DNA of 64,000 bases from Perlabentimonas gracilis. GTDB taxonomy: Bacteria; Bacteroidota; Bacteroidia; Bacteroidales; Tenuifilaceae. A model generated the notes under the pieces. The model searched no databases, had not been told where the DNA came from, and saw only the letters and a list, made by a program, of their open reading frames with translations. The position numbers and the translations under genes are program-made. The stretch spans positions 1 to 64,000 of the forward strand of contig NZ_JAANIG010000018.1 in NCBI RefSeq assembly GCF_011174675.1, given 5' to 3'. Each line of letters begins with the position of its first letter. The stretch's first letter is position 1. Below, one piece after another: positions 18,198 through 27,370 of this stretch.

Positions 18198-18292
18198 TGA
18201 AAAAAGGTTTTGGTTTGCAAGTAATTGTGTAATATTTTCCGCCTAAATATACTTTAACCGCAGATAAGAATAACTCTAAATTACTTGTTTAG

Positions 18293-18336
18293 AAAAAAAG
18301 GACTTTGCCGTTTCACAAAACGAGACAAAGTCCTTT
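18293..18336 (-). terminator. Terminator after gamma-glutamyltransferase (minus strand)
   Basis: Stem AAAGGACTTTG with CAAAGTCCTTT (11 bp) and a T run on the minus strand, 22 bp beyond the ggt stop codon. Confidence 0.88.
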
Positions 18337-18357
18337 AGAATAACTATTATTTCGATG

Positions 18358-20046
18358 CTACCAGCCAGCCGCCTGACCGTCCTTTCGCGATTCCGATGCG
18401 CCGTAGTACACACCATTCTTCTCATCCCACATGATAGCCTGGTAACCGCCAAACCCACCTAAATCCCACTGTATTTTATGCCCTTTGCCAATGAGCGCAC
18501 GAATGACTTCCCAATCGAATCCTGTTTCGAGCAGAACGGTTCCGCCATCTGTCATCTTTTCGCCAGTTGGCTCCGACGAGCCAATATGCTGTACCCTTGG
18601 CGCATCGCCAGCCTCCTGCAAGTTCATCCCAAAGTCAATCATATTTACCACTATTTGCACGTGGCCCTGGGGCTGCATGCCGCCACCCATCACACCAAAG
18701 CTGATGTATGGCTTGCCATTCTTGGTAATAAACCCAGGGATAATGGTATGGAATGGCCTTTTGCCGGGGGCGTATGTGTTTAAATAACCCTCCTCAAGGT
18801 TAAACCCTTCGCCCCTATCTTGTAGCACAAAGCCTAAGCCCCAGGGGGTCATTCCAGAGCCCATTCCTCGGTAGTTGCTTTGGATAAGTGACACCATATT
18901 ACCATCCTTATCGGCAACGGTGAGGTAAATGGTGCTGGGCGTGTCCATGCTGCCTGGCTCATAGCTGCGGGCAGCGCGGTTGGGGTTTAGCAGTTCCCGC
19001 CGTTCCGCAGCGTAGTCCTTTGAAATAAGTCGATCTAGCGGCACGTTCTCCACTTGCATATCGGCGTAGTGGTGTGCCCTGTCCTCGTAGGCCAATTTTT
19101 TTGCCTCAATAAAGTGATGCAGATACTCGGCGCTACCAAAGCCCATTGAAGCAATATCAAATCCCTCTAAAATATTTAGGATTTGTAGTGCGGCAATACC
19201 CTGCCCGTTTGGGGGCAGTTCCCACACATCGTAACCTCGGTAATTTGCCGAGACTGGGTTTACCCATTCCGATTTATGCGATGCAATATCATCGTAGGTT
19301 AAAAATCCACCTTGCTCTTGAATGTACTTGGCAATGGTTTTGGCTATATCGCCTTTGTAGAAAGCATCGCGACCGCCTTTGGCAATTTTCTGATAGGTGT
19401 TGGCCAAGTCGGGGTTTTTAAAAATTTTGCCCTTGGCGGGCATTTTGCCGTTGGGCATATATGTTTCCTTAAAGTTTGGATACTGCCCAAGAATACGGCC
19501 CGAACGCTCGAGGTAGTAGGCAATAAGTTCTGTTACGGGGAACCCTCCTCGGGCGTAGGCAATGGCGGGCTGTAGTATCTTATCCATGGGGAGCTTGCCA
19601 AACTTGCTATGAAGTTCAAACCATCCATCCACCGCACCGGGAACGGTAACTGGCAGAGGGCCATACGAGGGAATCTTCTTATAACCTTTTTCTTTTAGAT
19701 ATTCAAGCGACATATTTTTTGGCGAGCGTCCGCTGGCATTTAGCCCATGTAGTTTTTGCGATTTTGCGTCCCACAAAATGGCAAACAGATCGCCACCAAT
19801 GCCGCAACCGGTTGGTTCCATCAAACCCAATACAGCATTGGCTGCAATGGCGGCATCAACTGCCGACCCACCTGCTTTAAGAATATCGAGAGCAACCTGT
19901 GTGGCCAACGGATGGCTGGTGGCAGCCATTCCGTTTTGGGCAATTACCTCGGAACGAGTGGCGAAGTTGTGTCCGGTAATTCGATCTTGAGCAATTGATA
20001 CAATCGAAAGAATTACAGCGGTAAAAAGTGTGATTAGTCTTCTCAT
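18358..20046 (-). CDS. ggt: Gamma-glutamyltransferase
   Basis: Secreted gamma-glutamyltranspeptidase that cleaves glutathione and other gamma-glutamyl compounds, supplying cysteinylglycine and glutamate. An N-terminal signal peptide (to about residue 19) directs export. The large-subunit signature EPTGCGIGGDLF appears at about 75. The autoprocessing site that creates the catalytic Thr is in the MDTPSTIYLTVADKDGN segment at about 366, with the family's S-x-x-S-N-Y-x-G-MGSG region after it and the GGMQPQGHVQIV motif at about 455. At 562 residues it is full length and should mature into two chains. It follows the antiporter gene by 70 bp on the same strand and may be in one transcript with it. 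Confidence 0.94.
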   Translation of the reverse strand: MRRLITLFTAVILSIVSIAQDRITGHNFATRSEVIAQNGMAATSHPLATQVALDILKAGGSAVDAAIAANAVLGLMEPTGCGIGGDLFAILWDAKSQKLHGLNASGRSPKNMSLEYLKEKGYKKIPSYGPLPVTVPGAVDGWFELHSKFGKLPMDKILQPAIAYARGGFPVTELIAYYLERSGRILGQYPNFKETYMPNGKMPAKGKIFKNPDLANTYQKIAKGGRDAFYKGDIAKTIAKYIQEQGGFLTYDDIASHKSEWVNPVSANYRGYDVWELPPNGQGIAALQILNILEGFDIASMGFGSAEYLHHFIEAKKLAYEDRAHHYADMQVENVPLDRLISKDYAAERRELLNPNRAARSYEPGSMDTPSTIYLTVADKDGNMVSLIQSNYRGMGSGMTPWGLGFVLQDRGEGFNLEEGYLNTYAPGKRPFHTIIPGFITKNGKPYISFGVMGGGMQPQGHVQIVVNMIDFGMNLQEAGDAPRVQHIGSSEPTGEKMTDGGTVLLETGFDWEVIRALIGKGHKIQWDLGGFGGYQAIMWDEKNGVYYGASESRKDGQAAGW

Positions 20047-20116
20047 CGGATTATATGTTTAGATTCACCATTTTTGATCTGTTGCCAGGGTAAAGGTTTA
20101 GAAAGGCTTCTGCAGG

Positions 20117-21778
20117 TTAGCAAATTGACTTCAAAAAATCATTGTAAAAGTTGCTTGCCGCCATTTGGTATGGCATTAATACCTCAAAGTCGTTGCATAG
20201 CTCACAGGCATTCAGTTCCGCTTCAAGCTCCTCGTCGCGTGCGGTGAGATAAATCCTTCCGTTAAATCCCCCTTTGCGTAGTTTTCTGATTAAATGCAAT
20301 GAGTACTCCTTGTTCGGGACGGTGCTTATAATGCATTTAGCATCCTTATACGGAATATGCTCCAAGATATCGGGATCCTCAATATCTCCGTATACCATTT
20401 GCTTGCCTTTTTTTTGGTAATTTTTAACCACATCGGGGTCAAGATCAACACCAACGTAGTCGAGCTCTGGATGCAAATCGAGCATCTCAACCACCTTCCC
20501 TCCAAATCGTCCGACTCCAAATATAATCACCCCAACCTTCTGCTTTTGTTCCAAATCGATGCCTGACTCTCTGTAGGGGTTCTTTCGTTGAAAAATGCTA
20601 AGAGCGGGTGCAAGTAGATTGTATATTTGGTGTGAATACAGAATTAGGTATGTTGATAGCCCTATGGTAATTAACCCAACAAGGGTAATTAAGCCAACCA
20701 CCTCATCGGTAATATGCCCAATGGCTAAACCCATTCCCGCAAAAATTAGGGAGAACTCGCTAATTTGCGCAACGGTAAAACCGGCCAACAATGCGGTACG
20801 CTTTCTGTACCCCATTGCCCCCATAATAATTAGCACAATAATGGGGTTACCCACAAGCACAAACACCGAAAAGATGATGGCTGAAGGAACCTGCTCGCCA
20901 ATAAGCGAAAGGTTAAGGTTCGATCCCAAGCTAACAAAAAAGAAAAGCAACAGAAAGTCTCTAAGGCTCACAAGCCTGCTGCTAATGGCTTCCTTAAAAT
21001 CGGACGAGGCCAAACTAATTCCTGCAAGAAATGCGCCCACCTCGCCGCTAAATCCAATGTACTCGCTTAGCGAGGTCATAGCAATACACCAGGCAATGGC
21101 AAATAGAGACAGTAACTCCTGCGATTTGGCAATGAAATGGCTTAAGCGGGGTATAATAAGTTTCATCATCAGGAACGTAAGGAGCAGCAAGCCAACGCCC
21201 GATGCCACGGTTCTTACTATCTGATTAATGATTGTTCCCTCTTCACTATCGCCCATGGTGGCAAGCACTATCATCACTATGATTACAACAATATCTTGTA
21301 CAATAAGGAAACCAACGGCAATCTGGCCATGTAGCGAATCAATCTCCTTCTTGTCGGAAAGTAACTTTACAATGATAATGGTGCTTGAGAAGGTAAGGGC
21401 AAGCGCAATGTAAAAGTTGTGAAGACTAGAAAACCCAAGCGATATGCCAATAAAGTAACCAATCAATGAGGTAAATAGCACTTGGCCGAGGCCAGTCATA
21501 AGGGCAATACGTCCAACAGATTTAATGATTCGCAGGTCGAGCTTAAGCCCAACAATAAAGAGCAGTATGGCAATGCCAATATGGGCAAGCAGCTCGATGT
21601 TCTCCTTTGATTTTACAATATCGAGCAGCGAAGGGCCTACGATAATTCCCAGCGCTATAAAAACAACAATCAACGGCTGTTTCAGAAACTGCCCAACAGC
21701 ACCCAGTATGGCAGCAAAAAGAAGAATAAAGGTGAACTCATAAAAAGGATTCTCCGCTAGGGTCGAAAGCCATTCCAT
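20117..21778 (-). CDS. Kef-type monovalent cation:proton antiporter with TrkA-N domain
   Basis: CPA2-family antiporter of the inner membrane. About twelve hydrophobic helices fill residues 12-385, with the family-typical FKQPLIVVFIALGIIVGP-like first pair, a LALTFSSTIIIVKLLSD helix, FSGEVGAFLAGISLASS and the LLFFFVSLGSN helix. Residues about 410-525 form a cytoplasmic TrkA-N (RCK) domain with a Rossmann GVGRFGGKVVEML loop, which binds NAD(H) and gates transport. The C-terminal part beyond the RCK is short. K+ efflux in exchange for protons is the likely activity; Na+ remains possible. It is divergent from gltX. Confidence 0.9.
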   Translation of the reverse strand: MEWLSTLAENPFYEFTFILLFAAILGAVGQFLKQPLIVVFIALGIIVGPSLLDIVKSKENIELLAHIGIAILLFIVGLKLDLRIIKSVGRIALMTGLGQVLFTSLIGYFIGISLGFSSLHNFYIALALTFSSTIIIVKLLSDKKEIDSLHGQIAVGFLIVQDIVVIIVMIVLATMGDSEEGTIINQIVRTVASGVGLLLLTFLMMKLIIPRLSHFIAKSQELLSLFAIAWCIAMTSLSEYIGFSGEVGAFLAGISLASSDFKEAISSRLVSLRDFLLLFFFVSLGSNLNLSLIGEQVPSAIIFSVFVLVGNPIIVLIIMGAMGYRKRTALLAGFTVAQISEFSLIFAGMGLAIGHITDEVVGLITLVGLITIGLSTYLILYSHQIYNLLAPALSIFQRKNPYRESGIDLEQKQKVGVIIFGVGRFGGKVVEMLDLHPELDYVGVDLDPDVVKNYQKKGKQMVYGDIEDPDILEHIPYKDAKCIISTVPNKEYSLHLIRKLRKGGFNGRIYLTARDEELEAELNACELCNDFEVLMPYQMAASNFYNDFLKSIC

Positions 21779-21853
21779 ATATAAAAATTTAGATGCATAA
21801 GTTATGTGAAATTATGTAACTCCCCAAATTTATAACAAATGGCGTACATTTAG

Positions 21854-21861
21854 TATCTTTG
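21854..21861 (+). promoter_or_regulatory. -7 promoter element of gltX
   Basis: TATCTTTG matches the Bacteroidota -7 consensus TAnnTTTG and lies 23 bp before the gltX ATG. The -33 partner is weak (ATTT near 21828). Confidence 0.65.
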
Positions 21862-21884
21862 CAACAAAACTAAAGTACAAAATT

Positions 21885-23411
21885 ATGTCGCAACAAAACG
21901 TAAGGGTACGGTTTGCCCCAAGTCCCACTGGACCACTACATATTGGCGGTGTGCGCACCGCGCTTTTCAACTACTTTTATGCTCGCCAGCACGGCGGAAC
22001 CTTTATTCTGCGTATAGAAGATACCGACTCGCAGCGATTTGTGCAGGGTGCCGAGGAGTATATCAACGAATCGTTGAAGTGGTGCGGAATTCATATAGAT
22101 GAGGGCGTTGCCGAGGGTGGCGAATTTGGACCCTACCGCCAGAGCGAGCGTAAGGCAATTTACAAGCAGTATGCCGATCAGCTGGTTGAGTCGGGCAATG
22201 CATACTACGCCTTCGATACTGCCGAGGAACTGGATGCTATGCGCAAGGAGGCCGAGGCCAAGGGCGAAGCCTTTACCTACGGTTACAAAATCAGAAACAA
22301 TATGCAAACCTCGCTGGCTCTTTCTGCCGATGAGGTTCAGAAACGCATTGATGCAGGCGAGCAGTGGGTTATCCGATTTAAAATGCCCGAGAACGAGGAC
22401 GTGGTGATGAACGATATAATCCGTGGCGAGGTAACCGTAAATACATCTACCCTTGACGATAAGGTGCTGTTTAAAAGTGCCGATATGCTACCCACGTACC
22501 ATCTGGCCAACGTTACCGACGACTACCTGATGCAAATTTCGCACGTTATTCGTGGCGAGGAGTGGCTACCATCGTTGCCGCTTCACGTTTTGCTTTACCG
22601 TGCTTTGGGGTGGACCGATAAAATGCCGCAATTTGCTCACCTTCCGTTGCTGCTAAAGCCCAGTGGAAATGGTAAGCTAAGCAAGCGCGATGGCGATAAG
22701 ATGGGATTCCCCGTTTTTCCGCTTGAGTGGAAATCGGCACAGGGCGAAATTTCCCGTGGTTACCGCGAGGATGGATATCTGCCCGATGCCTTTGTAAACT
22801 TGCTGGCACTGCTGGGGTGGAACTCAGGGACCGATCAGGAAATCTTCTCTATGGATGAGCTTGTTGAAAAGTTCTCGCTTGAGCGAGTAAACAAGTCGGG
22901 TGCGCGATTCGACCCTGAGAAGGCCAAGTGGTTCAATCATCAATATCTTATAAAAAGAGATGATAAAGATTTGGCCCGGGAATTTGCCAAAATAGTTGAG
23001 GCAAATGGAGCAAGTGCCGATATTGATAAGGTGGAAAAGATTGTTGGGCTGGTGAAGGAGCGCGTAAGCTTTACCCACGAGCTTTGGGAGCAGGCATCGT
23101 TCTTTTTTGTGGCACCAAGTGAGTACGACGAAGCACCTGTGAAAAAATTCTGGAAAGAGGACACAGCTTCCATTATGCGTGAGCTGATAGAGGTGATACA
23201 GAGTGTTGAAACCTTTGAAACTGCCAATATAGAGCCAGCAATAAAAAACTTTATCAACGAGAAAGGATATGGAATGGGCAAGGTGATGAATGCGCTTAGG
23301 CTAAGCCTAGTGGGCGAGTCGAAAGGCCCTGGTGTTGCCGATATTTGCGAGCTGCTTGGGCGCGACGAAACGGTTAGCAGAATAAATAGTGCGGTAAAAG
23401 TTTTGGGGTAG
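21885..23411 (+). CDS. gltX: Glutamyl-tRNA synthetase
   Basis: Class I synthetase that charges tRNA(Glu). The HIGH motif is PTGPLHIGG at about residue 14, the KMSKS loop is [10 protein letters not shown] at about 265, and [13 protein letters not shown] plus RIEDTD are the usual active-site neighbours. The C-terminal third is the all-helical anticodon-binding domain, and length (508) is standard. No tail or fusion is present. The HEPN-MNT toxin-antitoxin pair follows within 82 bp on the same strand but appears to have its own promoter. Confidence 0.97.
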   Translation: MSQQNVRVRFAPSPTGPLHIGGVRTALFNYFYARQHGGTFILRIEDTDSQRFVQGAEEYINESLKWCGIHIDEGVAEGGEFGPYRQSERKAIYKQYADQLVESGNAYYAFDTAEELDAMRKEAEAKGEAFTYGYKIRNNMQTSLALSADEVQKRIDAGEQWVIRFKMPENEDVVMNDIIRGEVTVNTSTLDDKVLFKSADMLPTYHLANVTDDYLMQISHVIRGEEWLPSLPLHVLLYRALGWTDKMPQFAHLPLLLKPSGNGKLSKRDGDKMGFPVFPLEWKSAQGEISRGYREDGYLPDAFVNLLALLGWNSGTDQEIFSMDELVEKFSLERVNKSGARFDPEKAKWFNHQYLIKRDDKDLAREFAKIVEANGASADIDKVEKIVGLVKERVSFTHELWEQASFFFVAPSEYDEAPVKKFWKEDTASIMRELIEVIQSVETFETANIEPAIKNFINEKGYGMGKVMNALRLSLVGESKGPGVADICELLGRDETVSRINSAVKVLG

Positions 23412-23463
23412 GCTGCTTAACTACACAGCTTACCTGATGTGCTAAAGTTAAAGCAATTGTTTG

Positions 23464-23471
23464 TATCTTTG
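23464..23471 (+). promoter_or_regulatory. Possible -7 element of the HEPN-MNT pair
   Basis: TATCTTTG lies 21 bp before the ATG of the HEPN gene, which would give a very short leader. No TTG stands 19-21 bp upstream. Confidence 0.5.
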
Positions 23472-23492
23472 GATTCTAAGTCCAACTTGCTA

Positions 23493-23879
23493 ATGGATGA
23501 AAAGGTAAAGTATTGGTTAGACTTGCCGGATTACGATTTGGAAACTGCTGTAGCAATGCTCAAAAGCCGCAGATTCCTTTACGTTGGCTTTATGTGTCAT
23601 CAAACAATTGAGAAAATTTTCAAGGCTTTTTATACTTCTAGCTTATCGGAAGTTGCTCCTTATTCTCACAGCTTGTCTTATTTGGCAAAAAAGGGAGGTT
23701 TTTACAACCTATTCTCCGAAGATCAAAAAGATTTTATTGATCAAATTGAACCTTTAAACATTGAAACTCCTTATCCTTCACATAAAGAAAGGCTTCTGAA
23801 AAGCTTGAATGAGCAAAAATGTATTGAACTAATTAACCAAACAAAAGCGTTACAGCAGTGGATAAAAGAAAGGCTATAG
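23493..23879 (+). CDS. HEPN domain protein (toxin-antitoxin partner)
   Basis: Small all-helical HEPN protein of 128 residues, forming the two-gene module with the nucleotidyltransferase that overlaps its end. It has the PF05168-like core (YDLETAVAMLKSRRFLYVGFMCHQTIEKIFKAFY), including the conserved HQTIEK helix. The R-x4-6-H RNase motif of toxic HEPN proteins is not seen; the closest Arg and His are nine residues apart. It may therefore be a non-nuclease HEPN. A GTG at 23439 would extend it by 18 residues. I prefer the ATG at 23493 because a -7 element at 23464 lies just before it and would otherwise be inside the gene. AT-rich codon use suggests it is acquired. Confidence 0.85.
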   Translation: MDEKVKYWLDLPDYDLETAVAMLKSRRFLYVGFMCHQTIEKIFKAFYTSSLSEVAPYSHSLSYLAKKGGFYNLFSEDQKDFIDQIEPLNIETPYPSHKERLLKSLNEQKCIELINQTKALQQWIKERL

Positions 23880-24160
23880 AAATTGCAAAAAAATACAGTG
23901 ATTTGCTAAAAGAGCACTTCCTTGTTGAAACTGTTTATCTTTTTGGTTCATATGCAAAAAACACGAACCACGAGGATAGTGATATAGATGTGGCCATTAT
24001 TGTTGATAAAATTGAAGGCGATTTTTTTTCCACACAACCTTTGCTTTGGAAATTAAGGAGACAGATAGACGACAGAATTGAACCCATTTTATTTTCAAAA
24101 GATAGCGATTCAAGTGGATTCCTATCTGAAATTAAAAGAACAGGAATTCAAATCTGCTAA
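23858..24160 (+). CDS. MNT-type nucleotidyltransferase (HEPN partner)
   Basis: A minimal nucleotidyltransferase of 100 residues. The catalytic motif is GSYAKNTNHEDSDIDVAII (Gly-Ser, then Asp-x-Asp) and a third acidic residue follows at about 73 in RIEPILF. In well-studied pairs the MNT protein transfers AMP to its HEPN partner and neutralises it. The gene uses GTG as start codon (no in-frame ATG is available) and overlaps the end of the HEPN gene by 22 bp, which indicates translational coupling. A bidirectional terminator follows it. Family call firm; whether the pair is active is unknown. Confidence 0.88.
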   Translation: MDKRKAIEIAKKYSDLLKEHFLVETVYLFGSYAKNTNHEDSDIDVAIIVDKIEGDFFSTQPLLWKLRRQIDDRIEPILFSKDSDSSGFLSEIKRTGIQIC

Positions 24161-24193
24161 ATAGTTTTAATTGCTAGAATATTGAAAAGACAC

Positions 24194-24227
24194 AAAAAAG
24201 GGCTACCGTAATTGGTAGCCCTTTTTT
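24194..24227. terminator. Bidirectional terminator between MNT and the S9 peptidase
   Basis: A 14-bp perfect stem (AAAAAAGGGCTACC/GGTAGCCCTTTTTT) with a six-base loop. It serves the convergent genes on both sides. Confidence 0.93.
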
Positions 24228-24246
24228 GTGCATTATGCAGATTTGT

Positions 24247-27072
24247 TTACTCTACCAATTCGTATCCCATTTCCCCTTTTTCGGTTTGGGGAATTCCGTA
24301 CTTCAGCCATTTGGGTGCAGGTGCATCCTTTAGGTAATGGTCAAAAAACTGCTGCATACGTATGGTCCAGTCAATTCGATTGGCGCGGCGTACCAAGTTG
24401 TGCGCCTCGTCGTTGTAGTTTATCATCCAAACGGGCTTTTCGAGCCTGCGCAGGGCAAGGAATAGCTCAATGCCTTGGTACCATGGCACTGCCTCATCGG
24501 CATCATCATGGCGAATAAGCAGCGGGGTGTTTACCCTTGGCGCATAGAACAGGGGCGAGTTCTCTATGTAGTGCATTGGCCGATCCCACAGCGTAGCTCC
24601 AATTCGGCTCTGGGTGCGCTCGTACTGGAACATACGCGCCAAGCCGCTCCCCCAGCGAATTCCACCGTAGGCGCTGGTCATATTGCTAACCGGCGCACCC
24701 GCCGAGGCGGCTTTAAACAGGTCGGTTTGGGTAACTAGGTAGGCAATTTGGTAGCCACCCCAGCTCTGACCCTGAACGCCAATCCTATTAATATCAACAA
24801 AACCTCTGTTAACCATTGCCATGGTGCCGCTAATAATGGCATCGTAGGCACTTCTTCCCGGAAGCCCCTCGAGGTATGCAATATCGGGCATAAATACGAT
24901 GTACCCATTGCTAACGTAGAATGTGGGGCAGATAACCGAGCGCCCGGGCGCTGGCTTGTGGTGTGTGTGCAGGTTATCGGCATGGCGCTCGTAAAAGTAA
25001 ACCATCATGGGGTACTCTTTGGTGGGGTCGAAATTTTCGGGAAGGTAAAGCAACCCTTCCACCTCATTGCGGTTAAAGTCGTACCACTTGGTAAGCTCCA
25101 CGGATCCCCATAAGTATTGACTTTGCTGCGGATTGGTGCTAGACAGCTTGGTGCTGTTGGTAAAGTTAGCGGTGCTAACCCAAAGATCGGGGTACTCATA
25201 ATACGACTGGCGTGTCCACAGCAGTGTGGATAGATCCTCGCTGTTGGCCCTTACCGAATATCGGTATGGCTCCTTCAGCATCACCCTTGGGGTGGTTGAC
25301 CGTCCAGGAACCACCATCGCAAAACCCGATTGCTTGGTCATCTCATCGAAAAGTGATACCATCATCGATTCGCCCGAAGGGATTCCTTCGTTTTCAGTGC
25401 TTAACCTTTGGTATCGATACCTTATTTTATTGGCCTCTCCGTGGCCATTGGTAAGGCAAATGGGGCTTCTTCGACCACCAACATCCACCTGCCAAATATC
25501 GTAACGGTCATATATCAATAGTGTTCTTCCATCAGTAAGCCAATCTGCCATTCCGTATGGTCGGGGCTCACTTGGCCTATCATCTGCCTCGTTGTAAAAA
25601 TTAGTGTTAATGCCGTTTGTAAGGGGAAACGATTTCATATTTCGCGTATTCATCCCATACCAAGTACTGTCCGATGGTTGGTAAAAAGCCAAATACTTAT
25701 CATTGGGCGATATGGTTGGAAAGCTAGAGTTATTCTTTGCAATTAGCCTTCGCTCACCCGAATCAATATCTACTAAATAGTAATCGCTTCCCGTGGGGTA
25801 ATCCCAGGTCATACTCCACATATAGGGCGTTCTATCTACGCCAATGGCGTATTTGGCATTGCCCCTGGGGTCGGTTCTAACCATCTCCATACGCCTATCG
25901 GCAAGCTGCGTGTAGGTTTCCTTTTTGATATCATACACCCCGAGAAATGACTTTCGCTGCTCCCTTCTTAGGTTTACCTTTTGCTGTGTCTGCAACAGGG
26001 TATCAGTCCAGCTCCAAAGGTCAAATATTACCTTTTCGTCGCTAGTAAGCGTATCCTTGGGCTGTTCCATCGGTTTGGGAAAGGTTGATAGAAACAGCCG
26101 GTTTCCACTGTCGCTAAAGCGAAGCTTACCATACTGGCTAACCACCCAGCCACTTGGTACTCCTGCCGATGAGGCGTCGAGTATTTTGGTAGCTTGCTCC
26201 TGCTCCTCTTTCCATAGGTACAAATCGAAAATCTTTACCTTTCCAGAATCGGCGCTAAAATGGAAGGTCAACATTTTACCATCCTTGCTAAAGGTAAGGT
26301 TCATCAATTCACCTTTCTCCTGAAAGATTTGTTTGCCCTGTCCTAAGTTGGCATCAAAAAGCGTTAAAACATTTTGCTCTAGGGAGTCGGCACTGGTATG
26401 CGATATGGCGACATAGTTCCCTTGCTCGGCAAAAACGTAATCCTCTACGTACAAAAACTCTTGGGTAGATTTATCATTTGTATTTAGAAGGGTTAGTAGG
26501 GTTTCCTTCTTTTTCGATTTCTTCTTCGGCTTGCGCGCAGGCTTGTCTTCAATCTTTGTGGAATCAGCTGCTTCTTCGGCTTTGGGCTCTTGTGCTTTAT
26601 ACTCGGTTAAAATACCAACCCATTGTCCATCCTTCTCTCCAAATCCAAAGTTCTTAACCTTGCTATAGCCAAACCACTCGTCGGAATGTGGGAAGTACAC
26701 TCCACCCGAGTCCTTTGGCATTTGGTCGGGCTTCTTTTTGGCCAGCTTGGCCTTGCGAACCTCAGCCTTGGTGGGTTTAATGGTAAAAGCGACAAAATTG
26801 CCATTGGGGGCGAGTTGGGCACGGGTTCCGCGCTCAAACATCTTCTCAAAATCTCTATTCCGATTAGTAATATGCAGCACTCCATCGCCATCCTGCGGAT
26901 TTATCTCAAAAGAAATTAAACCGTTACGTAGCGAGATGTTTGGTCTTTCCATATCTTTCCACGAGTCGTACACATCGTGGGTTAGGGGAATTTTTTGCCC
27001 ATGGGCAAATGTTGAAGCAAGCAGCAATGCTGCAGAAAACAAAGTGAAAATGGTTCTATTCATGCGAAACAA
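24247..27072 (-). CDS. Secreted S9 family prolyl oligopeptidase-type peptidase
   Basis: Serine peptidase of clan SC. A signal peptide of about 25 residues leads to the periplasm or outside. Residues about 40-640 form a long beta-propeller-like region made of WD-like segments, with a Lys-rich linker near 180. The C-terminal 260 residues are an alpha/beta hydrolase. The nucleophile elbow is GQSWGGYQ, the acid is in HDDADEAVPW and the His in NDEAHNL. Family members release dipeptides from peptide N-termini. At 941 residues it is longer than the 700-residue DPP4 type and resembles Bacteroidota peptidases of this size. It is divergent from the cysE leader region. Confidence 0.93.
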   Translation of the reverse strand: MFRMNRTIFTLFSAALLLASTFAHGQKIPLTHDVYDSWKDMERPNISLRNGLISFEINPQDGDGVLHITNRNRDFEKMFERGTRAQLAPNGNFVAFTIKPTKAEVRKAKLAKKKPDQMPKDSGGVYFPHSDEWFGYSKVKNFGFGEKDGQWVGILTEYKAQEPKAEEAADSTKIEDKPARKPKKKSKKKETLLTLLNTNDKSTQEFLYVEDYVFAEQGNYVAISHTSADSLEQNVLTLFDANLGQGKQIFQEKGELMNLTFSKDGKMLTFHFSADSGKVKIFDLYLWKEEQEQATKILDASSAGVPSGWVVSQYGKLRFSDSGNRLFLSTFPKPMEQPKDTLTSDEKVIFDLWSWTDTLLQTQQKVNLRREQRKSFLGVYDIKKETYTQLADRRMEMVRTDPRGNAKYAIGVDRTPYMWSMTWDYPTGSDYYLVDIDSGERRLIAKNNSSFPTISPNDKYLAFYQPSDSTWYGMNTRNMKSFPLTNGINTNFYNEADDRPSEPRPYGMADWLTDGRTLLIYDRYDIWQVDVGGRRSPICLTNGHGEANKIRYRYQRLSTENEGIPSGESMMVSLFDEMTKQSGFAMVVPGRSTTPRVMLKEPYRYSVRANSEDLSTLLWTRQSYYEYPDLWVSTANFTNSTKLSSTNPQQSQYLWGSVELTKWYDFNRNEVEGLLYLPENFDPTKEYPMMVYFYERHADNLHTHHKPAPGRSVICPTFYVSNGYIVFMPDIAYLEGLPGRSAYDAIISGTMAMVNRGFVDINRIGVQGQSWGGYQIAYLVTQTDLFKAASAGAPVSNMTSAYGGIRWGSGLARMFQYERTQSRIGATLWDRPMHYIENSPLFYAPRVNTPLLIRHDDADEAVPWYQGIELFLALRRLEKPVWMINYNDEAHNLVRRANRIDWTIRMQQFFDHYLKDAPAPKWLKYGIPQTEKGEMGYELVE

Positions 27073-27178
27073 ATTTTGGATTTCGATTGTTACTTATTAT
27101 GACAGCATACCATTTGATAAGTTTAATACCCTTAGAGAGGCATTATTCCCAAATAATCTATTTGTATTACAAATTATT

Positions 27179-27186
27179 TATATTTG
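27179..27186 (+). promoter_or_regulatory. -7 promoter element of the cys leader
   Basis: TATATTTG matches TAnnTTTG exactly and lies 20 bp before the leader-peptide ATG. TTTG occurs at 27161, a spacing of 14 bp, shorter than the usual 19-21. Confidence 0.6.
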
Positions 27187-27205
27187 TACCCTAATAAACA
27201 GGCAG

Positions 27206-27298
27206 ATGATTCATTTACAAAATTATATTAATACCGTTTGTTGTTGTTGGTTTGCAAACCAAACGCGAAGGGTATGCCCATACACAATGCATCTGTAA
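27206..27298 (+). CDS. Putative cysteine-sensing leader peptide (30 codons) upstream of cysE
   Basis: A small open frame of 30 codons from ATG 27206 to TAA 27296. Codons 12-14 are three consecutive TGT cysteine codons (27239-27247), followed by Trp, and a fourth Cys is codon 24. The 16-bp palindrome TTGGTTTGCAAACCAA (27247-27262) begins at the end of the Cys run. An intrinsic terminator follows at 27326-27354, before cysE. The upstream gene is transcribed the other way, so the terminator has nothing to end except this leader. The arrangement is that of amino-acid attenuation: lack of charged tRNA(Cys) would stall the ribosome on the Cys run. No RBS consensus is evident, as is usual for this phylum. 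The peptide itself need not have a function. Confidence 0.72.
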   Translation: MIHLQNYINTVCCCWFANQTRRVCPYTMHL

Positions 27299-27325
27299 TA
27301 GATTAATTTGACAGGTAAAATAGTG

Positions 27326-27354
27326 AGCCCTTCCATTCTGGAGGGGCTTTTTTT
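27326..27354 (+). terminator. Attenuator terminator before cysE
   Basis: A 10-bp stem (AGCCCTTCCA with TGGAGGGGCT, one G-T pair), loop TTC, then seven T. It lies 27 bp after the leader stop and 16 bp before the cysE ATG. GAAGGG at 27267-27272 inside the leader could pair with CCCTTC of the stem (27328-27333), giving an antiterminator. Confidence 0.82.
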
Positions 27355-27370
27355 ATAATATCATCACGCC

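Noticed and set aside
26738-27298. Long plus-strand frame covering the S9 gene and ending at the Cys leader
   Set aside because: It is an antisense reading of the peptidase gene; only its last 30 codons, from 27206, make sense as a leader peptide.
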